A DNA stretch of 64,000 nt from Burkholderiales bacterium (GCA_021299735.1 JAJTEM010000001.1:1-64000), one strand, 5' to 3'. Positions 16,826 to 26,079 are shown, counted from the first letter of the stretch. Translations and numbers: made by a program. Notes: generated by a model not told the origin, from the sequence alone.

Positions 16826-17515
16826 TTACACCCTGCCCGTTACCGGAATACCAGCTCCGTTAATGTCGCGCGCGGCATCCGACAGCAAAAATGCAATAAC
16901 CCCAGCCAGTGAACCAGGCGAAACCCAGTCGGCAGGGTCAGCATCTGGCATGGCATCGCGATTGGCAGGCGTATCCAGAATGCTGGGCAACACTGTATTG
17001 GCACGAATACCCAAGTGCTTGTTCTCCGCTGCCAATGCCTCGGTCAGCCGCAACACAGCCGATTTCGCTGCTGCATACGCACCCATGCCCTCGGCAGCTT
17101 TGCCAGCAGCAGCCGCACCAATGTTCACAAATACACCGCTTTGCTGCTCTTGGAACTGCGGCAATATGGCCTGGCACATGTTCACGGTGGTCTGCACATT
17201 CATGGCGTACTGGGTGTTCCAGGTATCCAGGCTGCTTTCAACCTGGCGTTCCCAAACAAAACCACCCGCAATATTCACCACCGCATCAATTTGGCCGAAA
17301 TATTCCCACGCCTGGTTCACCACCTCATCAGCATGCTCGGGCAAGGTTAGGTCTACATTGCCAATCGACACCGCATCGCTTTCACCCTCCCACTCGGGCT
17401 GATTCAAATCGACCAACAGAAGCCGGTAACCCAAACTGCCCAAATGCGCAGCAACCGCCTGGCCTAAATTACCCGCCGCACCGGTAATAATTGCCACTGG
17501 ATTGTTGTTGTTCAT
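16826..17515 (-). CDS. SDR-family oxidoreductase
   Basis: A short-chain dehydrogenase/reductase of 229 residues from ATG 17515 (Shine-Dalgarno GAGGGTGG). The nucleotide-binding motif is AIITGAAGNLGQAVA, the structural NIAGG motif is present, and the active-site Tyr-Lys is GAYAAAKSAVLRL. The Asp/Glu after strand 2 (LVDLNQPEW) suggests NAD(H) preference. It is convergent with the TetR gene, 20 bases apart. Substrate unknown. Confidence 0.82.
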   Translation of the reverse strand: MNNNNPVAIITGAAGNLGQAVAAHLGSLGYRLLLVDLNQPEWEGESDAVSIGNVDLTLPEHADEVVNQAWEYFGQIDAVVNIAGGFVWERQVESSLDTWNTQYAMNVQTTVNMCQAILPQFQEQQSGVFVNIGAAAAGKAAEGMGAYAAAKSAVLRLTEALAAENKHLGIRANTVLPSILDTPANRDAMPDADPADWVSPGSLAGVIAFLLSDAARDINGAGIPVTGRV

Positions 17516-17687
17516 GAAAAACCACCCTCGCTCTGAATAATTGATTCCCTGCATTTTGACACGGACGTAAGTCCCCCACGCCCATACCCCGTTTGAATGC
17601 CCCCTTTAAGGTCAACGCATTGGTGCAATCCTGAAACACCCGAAACCTGCCGTTCTAAACATATCGAGGAAGTGTTTGGAGCATGTC

Positions 17688-18317
17688 ATGTGGAACGGTT
17701 TATTTTTTGGTTTGGTCAGCCTGTTCACACCCCAGGCCAGCCTGCCCGACACCGCCGACATGAAACTGGAAATCGAGCAATTTGCGCAGGTCTACGCAAT
17801 CGACACTCAACGAATTCATGTTCGTGAAAGCACCATGAACAACCCATCACCATTCCTTACCAACAGCGGCATCACAACCTGCGTGCTGCATGTCAATCAA
17901 CACGCGGATGCAAAGCGGGTGTGGTCCCACTTTCTGAATTCGGGCCATGACGGTGCCGAGCCTGCATTTCTCGCGTTCACCTCGGCCCATGAATTAACAC
18001 ACTGCATGTTGTCGGAAAAAGGCAAAAGAGTTTCGGCAAAAAAGGCGCTTCAAGACCACTTGGGAATACAGTTTAAAAACAATGTTCACTTTGAAGAAAC
18101 GCTGGCCGACCTGGTTGGCCTGGCTTATGTGCAAAAAGTAATGCCAGAGCATTTCGAGGTTGTATACAAGCGCGTAAAGTCTATTCGCTCCGATTTTTCA
18201 AACCGCGATCCCGAACATGACAGTTCCGGCGCCTTGAACCCACACACCATTGCCTTCGCTGATCAAATGTTCAGCAAAACAGACACCCTCCGCTTGGCAG
18301 ATTCTGGTGCACAGTAA
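17688..18317 (+). CDS. exported zincin-like protein (HExxH), unknown function
   Basis: About 209 residues from ATG 17688 (GGAG six bases upstream). It starts with a short hydrophobic signal-like segment (MWNGLFFGLVSLFTPQASLP). A zinc-metallopeptidase motif is visible in AFTSAHELTHCML (HELTH), with a candidate third ligand in the downstream helix HFEETLADLVGLAYV (Glu/Asp), the gluzincin arrangement. Proteins of this kind are often annotated only as hypothetical; peptidase activity is inferred from motif and order. Its neighbours are two SDR genes on either side with no clear operon. It ends 55 bases before the palindrome at 18373. Confidence 0.55.
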   Translation: MWNGLFFGLVSLFTPQASLPDTADMKLEIEQFAQVYAIDTQRIHVRESTMNNPSPFLTNSGITTCVLHVNQHADAKRVWSHFLNSGHDGAEPAFLAFTSAHELTHCMLSEKGKRVSAKKALQDHLGIQFKNNVHFEETLADLVGLAYVQKVMPEHFEVVYKRVKSIRSDFSNRDPEHDSSGALNPHTIAFADQMFSKTDTLRLADSGAQ

Positions 18318-18372
18318 AAAAACCCGGTGAATTCGATCGCTTGAAAGCACAATCATGAAAAGCATGTTTAAA

Positions 18373-18390
18373 TTCAAACGATCGTTTGAA
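18373..18390. promoter_or_regulatory. 18-bp perfect palindrome, putative TetR-family operator
   Basis: TTCAAACGATCGTTTGAA is a perfect palindrome with CAAAC-N4-GTTTG half-sites, matching the consensus known for PsrA-type fatty-acid regulators and resembling sites of related TetR regulators of acyl-CoA metabolism. It lies 30-50 bases upstream of the SDR start. Confidence 0.65.
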
Positions 18391-18421
18391 AACAAACAAG
18401 CACAATTCACAGGTGACCCTT

Positions 18422-19330
18422 TTGAACAGCTTCCAATCCGTGTTTCGCCCCAATCTTTTTGAAGGACAAACCGTACTGATCACGGGTGGGGGTTCAGGCA
18501 TAGGGCGCTGCACCGCGCATGAACTGGCAAGCCTGGGCGCAGATCTCGCCTTGGTGGGTCGGAAAATGGAAAAGCTTGAAACCGTGAAAGCCGAAATCGA
18601 GCAAACCTGCTCAGTCAAAATTTCTTTGCACAGCTGCGACATTCGCGAAGAAGAACGCGTAAAAGAAACCGTGGCAGAAGTATTGGCCGCCCACGGAAAA
18701 ATCAATCACCTCATCAACAATGCGGGCGGGCAATTTCCCTCGCCTTTGAACATGATCAGTGGCAAAGGCTTCGAAACCGTGGTGCGCAACAATCTTACTG
18801 GCGGCTTTCTCATGGCCCGTGAAGTGTTCAACCAATACATGATGCTGCACTTGGGCGAAATCGACATGTCCATTACCAACATCATTGCTGACATGTGGAA
18901 TGGCATGCCCGGCATGGGCCACTCCGGCGCGGCGCGCGCAGGCATGTTGAACTTCTCGGAAACGGCCGCCAACGAATGGGCACCTGTTCGGGTCAATGCA
19001 GTCGCCCCTGGCTTCATCGCATCGAGCGGAATGGACACTTACCCCGAACCGATGAAGCAAACCATCATGCAGCTGGATAAAACAATTCCACTGCAACGCC
19101 TAGGTTTGGAGGCAGAGGTATCTGGTGCATTGGTGTTCTTGTGCAGCCCGGCAGCCTCGTTCATTTCTGGCTCGTGTATTCGCATTGATGGCGCAGCACC
19201 GAACGCCCGCCGTATTTGGCAAGTGGGTAGCGGCAAGGCCAACCCGGCCTTTAACAGCTTCCATTTGGGTGGCGTGCCTGAAGTTATTCAGCGCCGCGAT
19301 GCTGCACGCGCAGCCGCAAAGAATAAATAA
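18422..19330 (+). CDS. SDR-family enoyl-CoA reductase-like protein (AtuG/PECR-like)
   Basis: About 302 residues from TTG 18422 (AGGTG six bases ahead). A GTG at 18413 and a TTG at 18386, inside the palindrome, are less likely starts. Cofactor motif VLITGGGSGIGRC and structural NNAGG are present. The usual YxxxK catalytic pair is missing: the site reads MGHSGAARAGMLNFSETAAN, and HSGAARAG is also found in peroxisomal trans-2-enoyl-CoA reductase. This suggests a reductase acting on CoA thioesters rather than a classical alcohol dehydrogenase. It heads a cluster with an acyl-CoA carboxylase, as AtuG does in acyclic terpene degradation (inference). Confidence 0.78.
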   Translation: MNSFQSVFRPNLFEGQTVLITGGGSGIGRCTAHELASLGADLALVGRKMEKLETVKAEIEQTCSVKISLHSCDIREEERVKETVAEVLAAHGKINHLINNAGGQFPSPLNMISGKGFETVVRNNLTGGFLMAREVFNQYMMLHLGEIDMSITNIIADMWNGMPGMGHSGAARAGMLNFSETAANEWAPVRVNAVAPGFIASSGMDTYPEPMKQTIMQLDKTIPLQRLGLEAEVSGALVFLCSPAASFISGSCIRIDGAAPNARRIWQVGSGKANPAFNSFHLGGVPEVIQRRDAARAAAKNK

Positions 19331-19381
19331 ACACACAGCAAAACACGTGGCTTGACTTGGTCAGTCTCCACGTTCAAAATC

Positions 19382-19397
19382 AAACAAACGTTTGTTT
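19382..19397. promoter_or_regulatory. 16-bp perfect palindrome, putative TetR-family operator
   Basis: AAACAAACGTTTGTTT is a perfect palindrome containing CAAACGTTTG, placed 40 bases upstream of the carboxylase beta-subunit ATG. It shares its core with the sites at 18373 and 26171, suggesting common control of the three transcription units. Confidence 0.6.
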
Positions 19398-19436
19398 TTT
19401 TAAAAAGCCAATACTGCCAATCAAAAAGCCCACACA

Positions 19437-21065
19437 ATGCCTATTCTTGAAAGTACGGTCGTCGCCAATTCCCGCGAATTTGAACTGAACAAAGCCAATA
19501 TGGAATCGGCCTTGAATGAACTTCGGGCGCTAGAACAGCGTACTCGCGACGCATCGGCCAAGGCAGCGCCTTCGTTTGCCAAACGCGGCCAGCTTTTACC
19601 ACGCGACCGTGTAGCCTTGTTGCTCGATCCAGGCTCCCCATTTCTGGAACTCAGCACCTTGGCTGGCTACATGCAAGACGGGCAAAAAGCCGACAAAAGC
19701 ATCCCCGGCGGCGGCATCATCGCCGGGCTCGGGTATGTAGCCAACACCCTGTGCATGGTGGTCGCCAGCGATTCCGGCATTGAAGCAGGTGCACTACAAG
19801 CCATGGGCATCGAGAAAATGCAAAGGGCTCAAGACATCGCCCTGGAAAACAAACTACCGTTTATCAACCTGGGTGAATCTGCCGGGGCCAACTTGCTGAA
19901 GTACAAGGTTGAACACTTTGTGCTGGGCGGCGGCAACTTTTATCGCTTGGCAAAACTCAGTGCAGCAGGCCTGCCCGTAATTAATGTGCTTCACGGATCA
20001 TCCACAGCAGGTGGTGCCTACATCCCAGGCTTAAGCGACGTGGTTATTATGGTGCGGGAACGCGCACGCGCATTTCTGGCAGGACCACCTTTGTTAAAAG
20101 CCGCAACAGGCGAAATTGCCACAGATGAAGAACTGGGCGGAGCCGACATGCACTGTTCAATCTCCGGCTTGGGCGACTACCTCGCCGACGACGACCGCCA
20201 CGCCATTGCCCTGGCGCGTGAAGTAATGGCAAAAATCGACTGGAACAGCAGCAACCGCAATATACTGCCAACCCTGAACCCAGCAGCACCTGCGCCACGC
20301 TACTCAGCTGAAGAACTGCTCGGCATTATGCCCGCCGACATCAAAACCCCGGTGAACATGCGCGAAGTAATCGCCCGCATTGTGGACGATTCCGACTTTC
20401 TCGAATTCAAGGCCAACTACGGCCCAGCTACCCTGTGCGGCTATGCCAAGCTGATGGGTGTCTCAATTGGCATCATCAGCAACCTGGGGCCAATCGACAC
20501 CGCGGGCGCAACCAAAGCCACACACTTTATTCAAAGCTGCTGCCAAACCAAAACCCCAATTATTTACCTGCAAAACACCACGGGGTACATGGTCGGCAAA
20601 GAAGCAGAGCAGGGCGGCATCATCAAGCACGGCTCAAAAATGATCCAGGCTGTCAGCAACGCCACCGTGCCGCAAATTACCGTGCTGTGCGGTGCCAGTT
20701 TTGGTGCAGGCAACTACGGCATGTGCGGCAGGGCATTTGGCCCACGCTTTGTATTTGCCTGGCCCAACAGCAGAACCGCGGTTATGGGGGCTGAACAAGC
20801 GGCTGGCACCATGGCCACGGTCATGCAGGCCAGTGCAGCCCGCAAAGGCATGGAAGTACCTGAATTCATGCTTGAAAACATGAAAAAACAAATCATTGAC
20901 ACCTTCGAATCACAAACCAGCGCATTCCACACCAGCGGCTTGTTGCTGGACGACGGCGTAATCGATCCTCGCGATACTCGCCAAGTTTTGGCGCTCGCAT
21001 TAATTGCGTGTCTGCAACAAGAACGCAGCGTGCAGCCCATGCAATTTGGTGTGGCCCGCCCCTAA
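19437..21065 (+). CDS. acyl-CoA carboxylase carboxyltransferase (beta) subunit, geranyl-/methylcrotonyl-CoA type
   Basis: 542 residues, the length of MccB/LiuB/AtuC. It has the two crotonase-like halves. The N half contains NLGESAGANLLKYK and GSSTAGGAYIPGLSDVVIMV (acyl-CoA site), then LAGPPLLKAATGEIATDEEL. The C half contains TPIIYLQNTTGYMVGKEAEQ (carboxybiotin site) and GASFGAGNYGMCGRAFGPRF. It transfers CO2 from biotin to a 3-methyl-branched enoyl-CoA. The alpha subunit is encoded convergently at 22908. Whether it prefers geranyl-CoA or 3-methylcrotonyl-CoA cannot be decided from sequence reading alone; an SDR of AtuG type and the absence of an HMG-CoA lyase nearby lean toward the terpene pathway. 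The Shine-Dalgarno is weak. Confidence 0.85.
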   Translation: MPILESTVVANSREFELNKANMESALNELRALEQRTRDASAKAAPSFAKRGQLLPRDRVALLLDPGSPFLELSTLAGYMQDGQKADKSIPGGGIIAGLGYVANTLCMVVASDSGIEAGALQAMGIEKMQRAQDIALENKLPFINLGESAGANLLKYKVEHFVLGGGNFYRLAKLSAAGLPVINVLHGSSTAGGAYIPGLSDVVIMVRERARAFLAGPPLLKAATGEIATDEELGGADMHCSISGLGDYLADDDRHAIALAREVMAKIDWNSSNRNILPTLNPAAPAPRYSAEELLGIMPADIKTPVNMREVIARIVDDSDFLEFKANYGPATLCGYAKLMGVSIGIISNLGPIDTAGATKATHFIQSCCQTKTPIIYLQNTTGYMVGKEAEQGGIIKHGSKMIQAVSNATVPQITVLCGASFGAGNYGMCGRAFGPRFVFAWPNSRTAVMGAEQAAGTMATVMQASAARKGMEVPEFMLENMKKQIIDTFESQTSAFHTSGLLLDDGVIDPRDTRQVLALALIACLQQERSVQPMQFGVARP

Positions 21066-21067
21066 GC

Positions 21068-21094
21068 AAAAAGGCACCCCGAAGGGTGCCTTTT
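21068..21094. terminator. bidirectional rho-independent terminator
   Basis: AAAGGCACCC-CGAA-GGGTGCCTTTT forms a strong hairpin just after the carboxylase stop, with A- and T-runs on either side. It can serve both convergent genes. A second GC-rich hairpin (GCGCGGGG...CCCCGCGC, 21101-21123) lies beside it but has no T-tract. Confidence 0.85.
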
Positions 21095-21142
21095 CACTTT
21101 GCGCGGGGGTCGGAGCCCCGCGCAATACTACAAAGCTTTTAC

Positions 21143-22654
21143 TCAGATTGGCAGGCTGTCTGTCGGCAGCGCACTTGTCAATGCGTCCAGTGGGCTCGCA
21201 CCTGAGGAAATTGGCAGGCTGGATGGATCAAGCAATGAAGTTACATCATCCAAAGGCGTACCAGTAGACGGGAAGGCCGGCAAACCACCACCCGCACCGC
21301 CACCAGCAGCCAAATCAGTCAACACGCTGGGGTCCAGCAAGGCAGTTACATCATCCAACGGCGTACCTGTAGTCGGGAATCCAGGCAGTTCACCACCGGT
21401 GCCTCCACCCGCACCAGCCAAGGCGTCGGTCAGAATGGCTGGGTCAAGCATCGCTGTCAGGGTGTCTAGCGGAGTACCTGTTTCCGGGAACGCTGGCAAG
21501 CCACCGCCGCTGTCACCGCCAGGAAGGGGCAAACCGCCCGACAAAGCATCGATCAGTGGATCGGTCACTGGAGTCAGGGCGTCGAATACCTGATTCAAAC
21601 CATCCGCCAGTGGCTGAGAAACCATAGGCAGCGCATCAGTTGCAGCGCCCAATCCATCAAACAATGGCGCTGCTGCATCAAAAACTTGAGTCAAACCGTC
21701 ATTCAGGGGTGCCAATACTGGGTCTAGCTGACCCACAACCTGGGCCAAACCATCCGCCAACTGTGGCGTCACCATGTCCAAACCACCGCCCAATTGCTCC
21801 GCCACCACACGCAGATTCACGGGTAAAGTGTCTGCGGCAGCAGTAACCAAACCACTTTCATTACCAGTCAATACATCAACGACTGGAGACAGCGCAGTTT
21901 CAACCGCCTCGGTAATTGGCGTTACGTTTTGATCAAGAGAATCTGTTACTGGGGCCAAGCCGGTTAAGGCATCGCTCAAGGTGTTGTTCACCGGAGTCAG
22001 TGCTGGTTCCAGTGCGTCAGTTACAGGTGAAGTTTCTTCCAACACAGGGTCCAGTGCTTCCGTAACCGGTGCCAAGGCACCCACAGGTGCATCCACCACA
22101 GTAGTTACCGGGGCTAAAGCATCCACAGCTTCCCCAAGCGCTGGGGAGGCGGGCCCGCCCGCGTCGATCACAGGCTGCAAAGCACCTGCGGCTGCTTCAC
22201 CAGAACCACCATCGGTTACGCCGCCGCCGCCACCTCCGTTGTCGCTGTCACTACCGCCCAGTACAAACGCAGCACCAGCCGCAGCGGCCAACGGGCCAGC
22301 CAAACCACCAGCAGCCAAACCAGCGCCAAACAGGCCAAACATACCGCCAGCACCAGTTACTGCAACCGTTTCACCTTCAGTTAACAGCTCGAATTCGCCT
22401 TGAGCAAGCTCAAACTCTGCACCAGCCTCACCTTCTTTCAAGGTGGCTACCGCATTCGATTGCAAAATGCCTTCCGTTGCTTTTTGACCGTCTACACCGG
22501 GAAATTCGATGTAAGCCGAGCCATCGGCGCTGGTAGTAACCGTATCACCAGCAGAAATAATGTCACCTTCCTTCAGAAGGACCTGTTCTCCATCAGCGCG
22601 AGTTACAGAAACCTCGCCCAATACGCTTTTGATAATTCCAGTAATGTTAGCCAC
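21143..22654 (-). CDS. repeat-rich protein with N-terminal retention-module-like domain
   Basis: 503 residues. Residues 1-100 (MANITGIIKSVLGEVSVTRA, then LLKEGDIISAGDTVTT and YIEFPG) resemble the FecR-like 'retention module' at the N-terminus of LapA-type giant adhesins. A Gly/Ala hydrophobic stretch follows (FGLFGAGLAAGGLAGPLAAA). The remainder is low complexity: many degenerate 'ALAPVTDALDPVL'-like repeats, then three longer repeats around GLPAFPxTGTPLDDVTALLD. No RTX nonapeptides or large Ig repeats are present, and the protein stops at DSLPI, so it looks like a short or stripped-down member. A periplasmic or cell-surface role is likely, function unknown. It reads convergently to the carboxylase beta gene and is followed by the terminator at 21068. 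Confidence 0.6.
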   Translation of the reverse strand: MANITGIIKSVLGEVSVTRADGEQVLLKEGDIISAGDTVTTSADGSAYIEFPGVDGQKATEGILQSNAVATLKEGEAGAEFELAQGEFELLTEGETVAVTGAGGMFGLFGAGLAAGGLAGPLAAAAGAAFVLGGSDSDNGGGGGGVTDGGSGEAAAGALQPVIDAGGPASPALGEAVDALAPVTTVVDAPVGALAPVTEALDPVLEETSPVTDALEPALTPVNNTLSDALTGLAPVTDSLDQNVTPITEAVETALSPVVDVLTGNESGLVTAAADTLPVNLRVVAEQLGGGLDMVTPQLADGLAQVVGQLDPVLAPLNDGLTQVFDAAAPLFDGLGAATDALPMVSQPLADGLNQVFDALTPVTDPLIDALSGGLPLPGGDSGGGLPAFPETGTPLDTLTAMLDPAILTDALAGAGGGTGGELPGFPTTGTPLDDVTALLDPSVLTDLAAGGGAGGGLPAFPSTGTPLDDVTSLLDPSSLPISSGASPLDALTSALPTDSLPI

Positions 22655-22907
22655 AGTGCATTCTCCGACAATGGTGTGTTCGTTTTAAAGTTCGGCAAAA
22701 TTCCGCCTTGTGAGAGTTTTACTGGGTGAACTCAGGAAATGGATGCGAAAATTGCGTAACAATTAACAATGTTTGACATTATTTGTAGGCGTAATACTTA
22801 CAAATCCTGGTGAACCAAGTAAAAATCACACTTAAGGCTTGCCAAGAAAATAGATTTCTTTTTTATCTCAGCGCTTAAGTGTACCTCTTTCGAGGGGTGC
22901 CCCAGCT

Positions 22908-24923
22908 TCACTCATTCATGTTCGCCGCTTGAATTTGCCTGAGTTGAATCATCGCTTGCTTCAACTTCATCTGATCCCCGACCACCACATGCACCTGCTC
23001 GATCACCGCGTCACTTTTGGCGGCAATCCTGTGTTCCATCTTCATCGCCTCAAGGCACACCATCACCGTGCCTGCTTCGACTTGCTGCCCCGGCTGAACC
23101 AGCACCTGGGTAATTTTTCCGTTCATCGGGCTTACCACCACTGGCGTAAATACACCCTCCGCCAATGACGCAGCACCAAGCAAAGTTTCATCCTCGACAA
23201 ACACGGCCTGTGGGTTTAACCACTGCTGAACCCAAACACCATGGGCCGAAGAATTAAGCATGTACTGTGCAAAACGCCCATTCACCAGCGCTTTAATCCG
23301 TGCTTTCGCAACATCAGCCACATGGTTCAAAGTGCAATCCCATTGCTCCAACACAACGGGTTCATTATTCAAGCCAACTACCTCGTAACCCGCCCGTGTT
23401 TGGTTTACCGTCACATTCAAGGTTTTGCCTTGCACTTTCAACTTCAAAGGGCGCGGTAAGGCACGCGTACTTGAAAAACCGCTCAATGAAGCTGGCCAGC
23501 CGCGTTGCATCGCATTTTGTTCAAAGGCAAAAAAAGCGGCGGCTACCGCGTGCTCATTGTCAAACACCTGCGGCTTTAACAACTCTTGCGCGTGTGTTGC
23601 CAAAAAGTCGGTACCAAAATTACCACCCTGAAATACAGGGTGGCTTGCAATACGCTGCAAATAAAGCGCATTGTGCTCAAAACCCACCAACACCGTTCTG
23701 CCCAACGAATCTGCCAGCTTTTCACATGCAGCGTGTCGATTATCAGCATGCACAATCACCTTGGCCAACAAGCTGTCGTACCAAGGGCTAACTTCGCCCC
23801 CAACCTGCAATGCATGGTCACACCTGCTCAGCGGGTCGGGTTGCCAAGCCAGCACCGGGCCAGTTTGCGGCATGAAGTCGCGCGCGGGGTCTTCCGCACA
23901 CAAACGGCCTTGAATTGCGTGGCCGCTGAAAACAATATCTTCCTGTTGCAAGGTAAGGCGCTCGCCGCTGGCAATGCGCAATTGCCACTGCACCAAGTCG
24001 ATGCCAGTAATCGCCTCGGTCACCCCGTGCTCTACCTGCAGGCGGGTATTCATCTCGATGAAATAAAAATCACCCTCGGCATCCAGCAAAAACTCCACCG
24101 TGCCTGCACCCACGTAATTTGTAGCACGCACCAGCTTCAGTGCCGCCTCGCCCATACGTGCACGCAACTCAGCATTCACAGCAGGGCTGGGCGCCTCCTC
24201 CACAATTTTCTGGTGGCGGCGTTGCACCGAACAATCACGCTCCCCCAAATGCACAGCGTTGCCATGCATATCTGCCAACACCTGAATTTCAATATGCCGG
24301 GGATTAATAATCGCTTTTTCAAGCATTACGCGGTCGTCATTGAACGCATTCATCGCTTCAAGCTGGGCCGAATGCAACTGCGACGCAAATTCCGCCTCGC
24401 TCACCACCAAGCGCATACCACGCCCGCCACCGCCGGCCAGCGCTTTGATCATCACCGGGTAACCGATGCTTTTGGCTGCAACCATCAGCTCGCTCACAGT
24501 TGCATTGGCTTTGCCAAACCCCGGAATACAAGGCAAACCCGCCTGCTGGGCAATTTCTTTTGCACGGGCTTTGTCAGCCATATCCGCAATGGCCTGTGGG
24601 GTGGGGCCCACCAAAGTAATGCCTGCATCCACGCAGGCTTGCGCAAAGGCAGGGCTTTCCGACACAAAACCATAGCCGGGGTGAATGGCGTCCGCACCTG
24701 CTTTCAGCGCAGTTTCAATCAGCCTGTCGATGCGCAAATACGATTCAAGCGAAGGTGCCGGGCCAATACAGTAAGCCTCATCGGCTTCCTTCACATGCAG
24801 TGCCTTGGAATCGGCCTCCGAATAAACAGCCACAGTTGCAATACCCAAAGGCTTTGCTGCACGAAGAATACGGCGGGCAATCTCGTTGCGATTGGCAATT
24901 AAAAGTTTCTTGATCTTAGGCAT
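22908..24923 (-). CDS. acyl-CoA carboxylase biotin carboxylase (alpha) subunit with BCCP domain
   Basis: 671 residues, standard for MccA/LiuD/AtuF. The biotin carboxylase domain (about 1-450) shows KKLLIANRNEIARRILRAAK, the ATP-grasp Gly-rich loop VMIKALAGGGGRGMRLV, and FIEMNTRLQVEHGVTEAITG. A BT-type linker follows, and the C-terminal biotinyl domain carries EAMKMEH with the biotinylated Lys. It carboxylates its own biotin with ATP and bicarbonate and hands the carboxyl to the beta subunit encoded at 19437. The ATG overlaps the stop of the upstream acyl-CoA dehydrogenase gene by 8 bases, so the two are one operon. The 253-base gap to the next gene (22655-22907) holds only A/T-rich putative promoter sequence for that gene. 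Confidence 0.9.
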   Translation of the reverse strand: MPKIKKLLIANRNEIARRILRAAKPLGIATVAVYSEADSKALHVKEADEAYCIGPAPSLESYLRIDRLIETALKAGADAIHPGYGFVSESPAFAQACVDAGITLVGPTPQAIADMADKARAKEIAQQAGLPCIPGFGKANATVSELMVAAKSIGYPVMIKALAGGGGRGMRLVVSEAEFASQLHSAQLEAMNAFNDDRVMLEKAIINPRHIEIQVLADMHGNAVHLGERDCSVQRRHQKIVEEAPSPAVNAELRARMGEAALKLVRATNYVGAGTVEFLLDAEGDFYFIEMNTRLQVEHGVTEAITGIDLVQWQLRIASGERLTLQQEDIVFSGHAIQGRLCAEDPARDFMPQTGPVLAWQPDPLSRCDHALQVGGEVSPWYDSLLAKVIVHADNRHAACEKLADSLGRTVLVGFEHNALYLQRIASHPVFQGGNFGTDFLATHAQELLKPQVFDNEHAVAAAFFAFEQNAMQRGWPASLSGFSSTRALPRPLKLKVQGKTLNVTVNQTRAGYEVVGLNNEPVVLEQWDCTLNHVADVAKARIKALVNGRFAQYMLNSSAHGVWVQQWLNPQAVFVEDETLLGAASLAEGVFTPVVVSPMNGKITQVLVQPGQQVEAGTVMVCLEAMKMEHRIAAKSDAVIEQVHVVVGDQMKLKQAMIQLRQIQAANMNE

Positions 24924-26079
24924 TCTTTTTCTTGCCCGGCAAAATACCCATGAACTTGCAGATAATGCCCAGCATCACCTCATCTGCCCCACCGCCGATT
25001 GAAATCAGGCGGCCGTCGCGATAAAGCTGCGAAGCGGGGTTCTCCCAGGTGTAACCCATGCCTCCCCAGAACTGCAAACACTTGTCTGCCACTTCGCGCA
25101 CAAGGCGGCCACTTTTCAGTTTGCACATACTGGCCAATTCTGTAACCTCACCTCCCGCCACATAGGCCTCAGTGGCTTGCCACACCAGCGCACGCAAGGC
25201 TTCAATTTCGGTTTTCAATTCAGCCAGCGTAAAGTGCACCACCTGCTGGTCTAGCACAGTGCTACCAAACAACTGCCGCTGGCGTGTGTAGTTAATAGTT
25301 TCATTCAGAACATGCATCATGCCTTCAATGCTGTTGGCCGCGCCCCAAAGGCGCTCCTCCTGAAACTGAATCATCTGGTACATAAAGCCAGCGCCTTCCA
25401 TACCGATCAAATTACGCTGAGGCACACGCACGTTGTCAAAGTGAATCAAGCCAGTATCGGAAGCCCACATGCCAATTTTGTGAATCTTCTTCTCGATGGT
25501 AATACCTGGGGTTTTCATCGGCACAATGATCAGCGACTTGTTCTGGTGCGGCTTGCCCTCGCTGGTATTGGCCAGCAAACACATCCAATCCGCCTGCAGG
25601 CTGTTGGTAATCCACATTTTGCTGCCATTGATAATGTAGTCACTGCCGTCTTTTCTAGCAGTGGTCTTGATTCCAGCAACATCCGACCCGGCTGCGGGTT
25701 CAGAAACCCCAACACACGCCACCATATCGCCTGAAATGGCAGGGGCAAGAAACTCCGCTCGCAACTCGTCCGAGCCAAACTTTGCAAGGGCAGGGGTGGC
25801 CATATCGGTTTGAACACCAATCGCCATCGGCACACCACCACAATGAATTTTGCCCAAAGCTTGCGCCGCAATGACAGCATAGCTGTAGTCCAGGCCCATA
25901 CCGCCAAACTGCTCAGGCTTGGTCAACCCCAACAGCCCCAAGCTGCCCATTTTTTTAAACAACTCATGGGCGGGAAAAATTTGTTCCTTCTCCCATGTAG
26001 CCACATGTGGGTTTACTTCATTTTCCACAAAGCGTTCGATTGTGCGCTGCAATTCCTTGTGTTCGTGCGTAATCAGCAT
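24916..26079 (-). CDS. acyl-CoA dehydrogenase (citronellyl-/isovaleryl-CoA type)
   Basis: 387 residues, short-chain acyl-CoA dehydrogenase architecture. The flavin segment is ACVGVSEPAAGSDVAGIKTT, followed by GSKMWITNSLQADWMCLLAN; the C-terminal bundle includes FWGGMGYTWENPASQLYRDG, with the active-site region of the IVD/AtuD group. It would desaturate a branched acyl-CoA to the 2-enoyl-CoA used by the carboxylase encoded just downstream in the same operon, by analogy with AtuD-AtuF or IVD-MCC (family knowledge; substrate inferred). A palindrome of the CAAACG type lies about 90 bases upstream of its start. Confidence 0.88.
   Translation of the reverse strand: MLITHEHKELQRTIERFVENEVNPHVATWEKEQIFPAHELFKKMGSLGLLGLTKPEQFGGMGLDYSYAVIAAQALGKIHCGGVPMAIGVQTDMATPALAKFGSDELRAEFLAPAISGDMVACVGVSEPAAGSDVAGIKTTARKDGSDYIINGSKMWITNSLQADWMCLLANTSEGKPHQNKSLIIVPMKTPGITIEKKIHKIGMWASDTGLIHFDNVRVPQRNLIGMEGAGFMYQMIQFQEERLWGAANSIEGMMHVLNETINYTRQRQLFGSTVLDQQVVHFTLAELKTEIEALRALVWQATEAYVAGGEVTELASMCKLKSGRLVREVADKCLQFWGGMGYTWENPASQLYRDGRLISIGGGADEVMLGIICKFMGILPGKKKNA

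Noticed and set aside
21101-21123. A second terminator after the carboxylase gene
   Set aside because: The stem is GC-rich and perfect but has no T-tract on either side; the adjacent hairpin at 21068 is the real terminator.
23586-24902. A 438-residue plus-strand open frame
   Set aside because: It is exactly antisense to the well-supported biotin carboxylase gene, has no domain pattern and is rich in residues expected from reverse reading.
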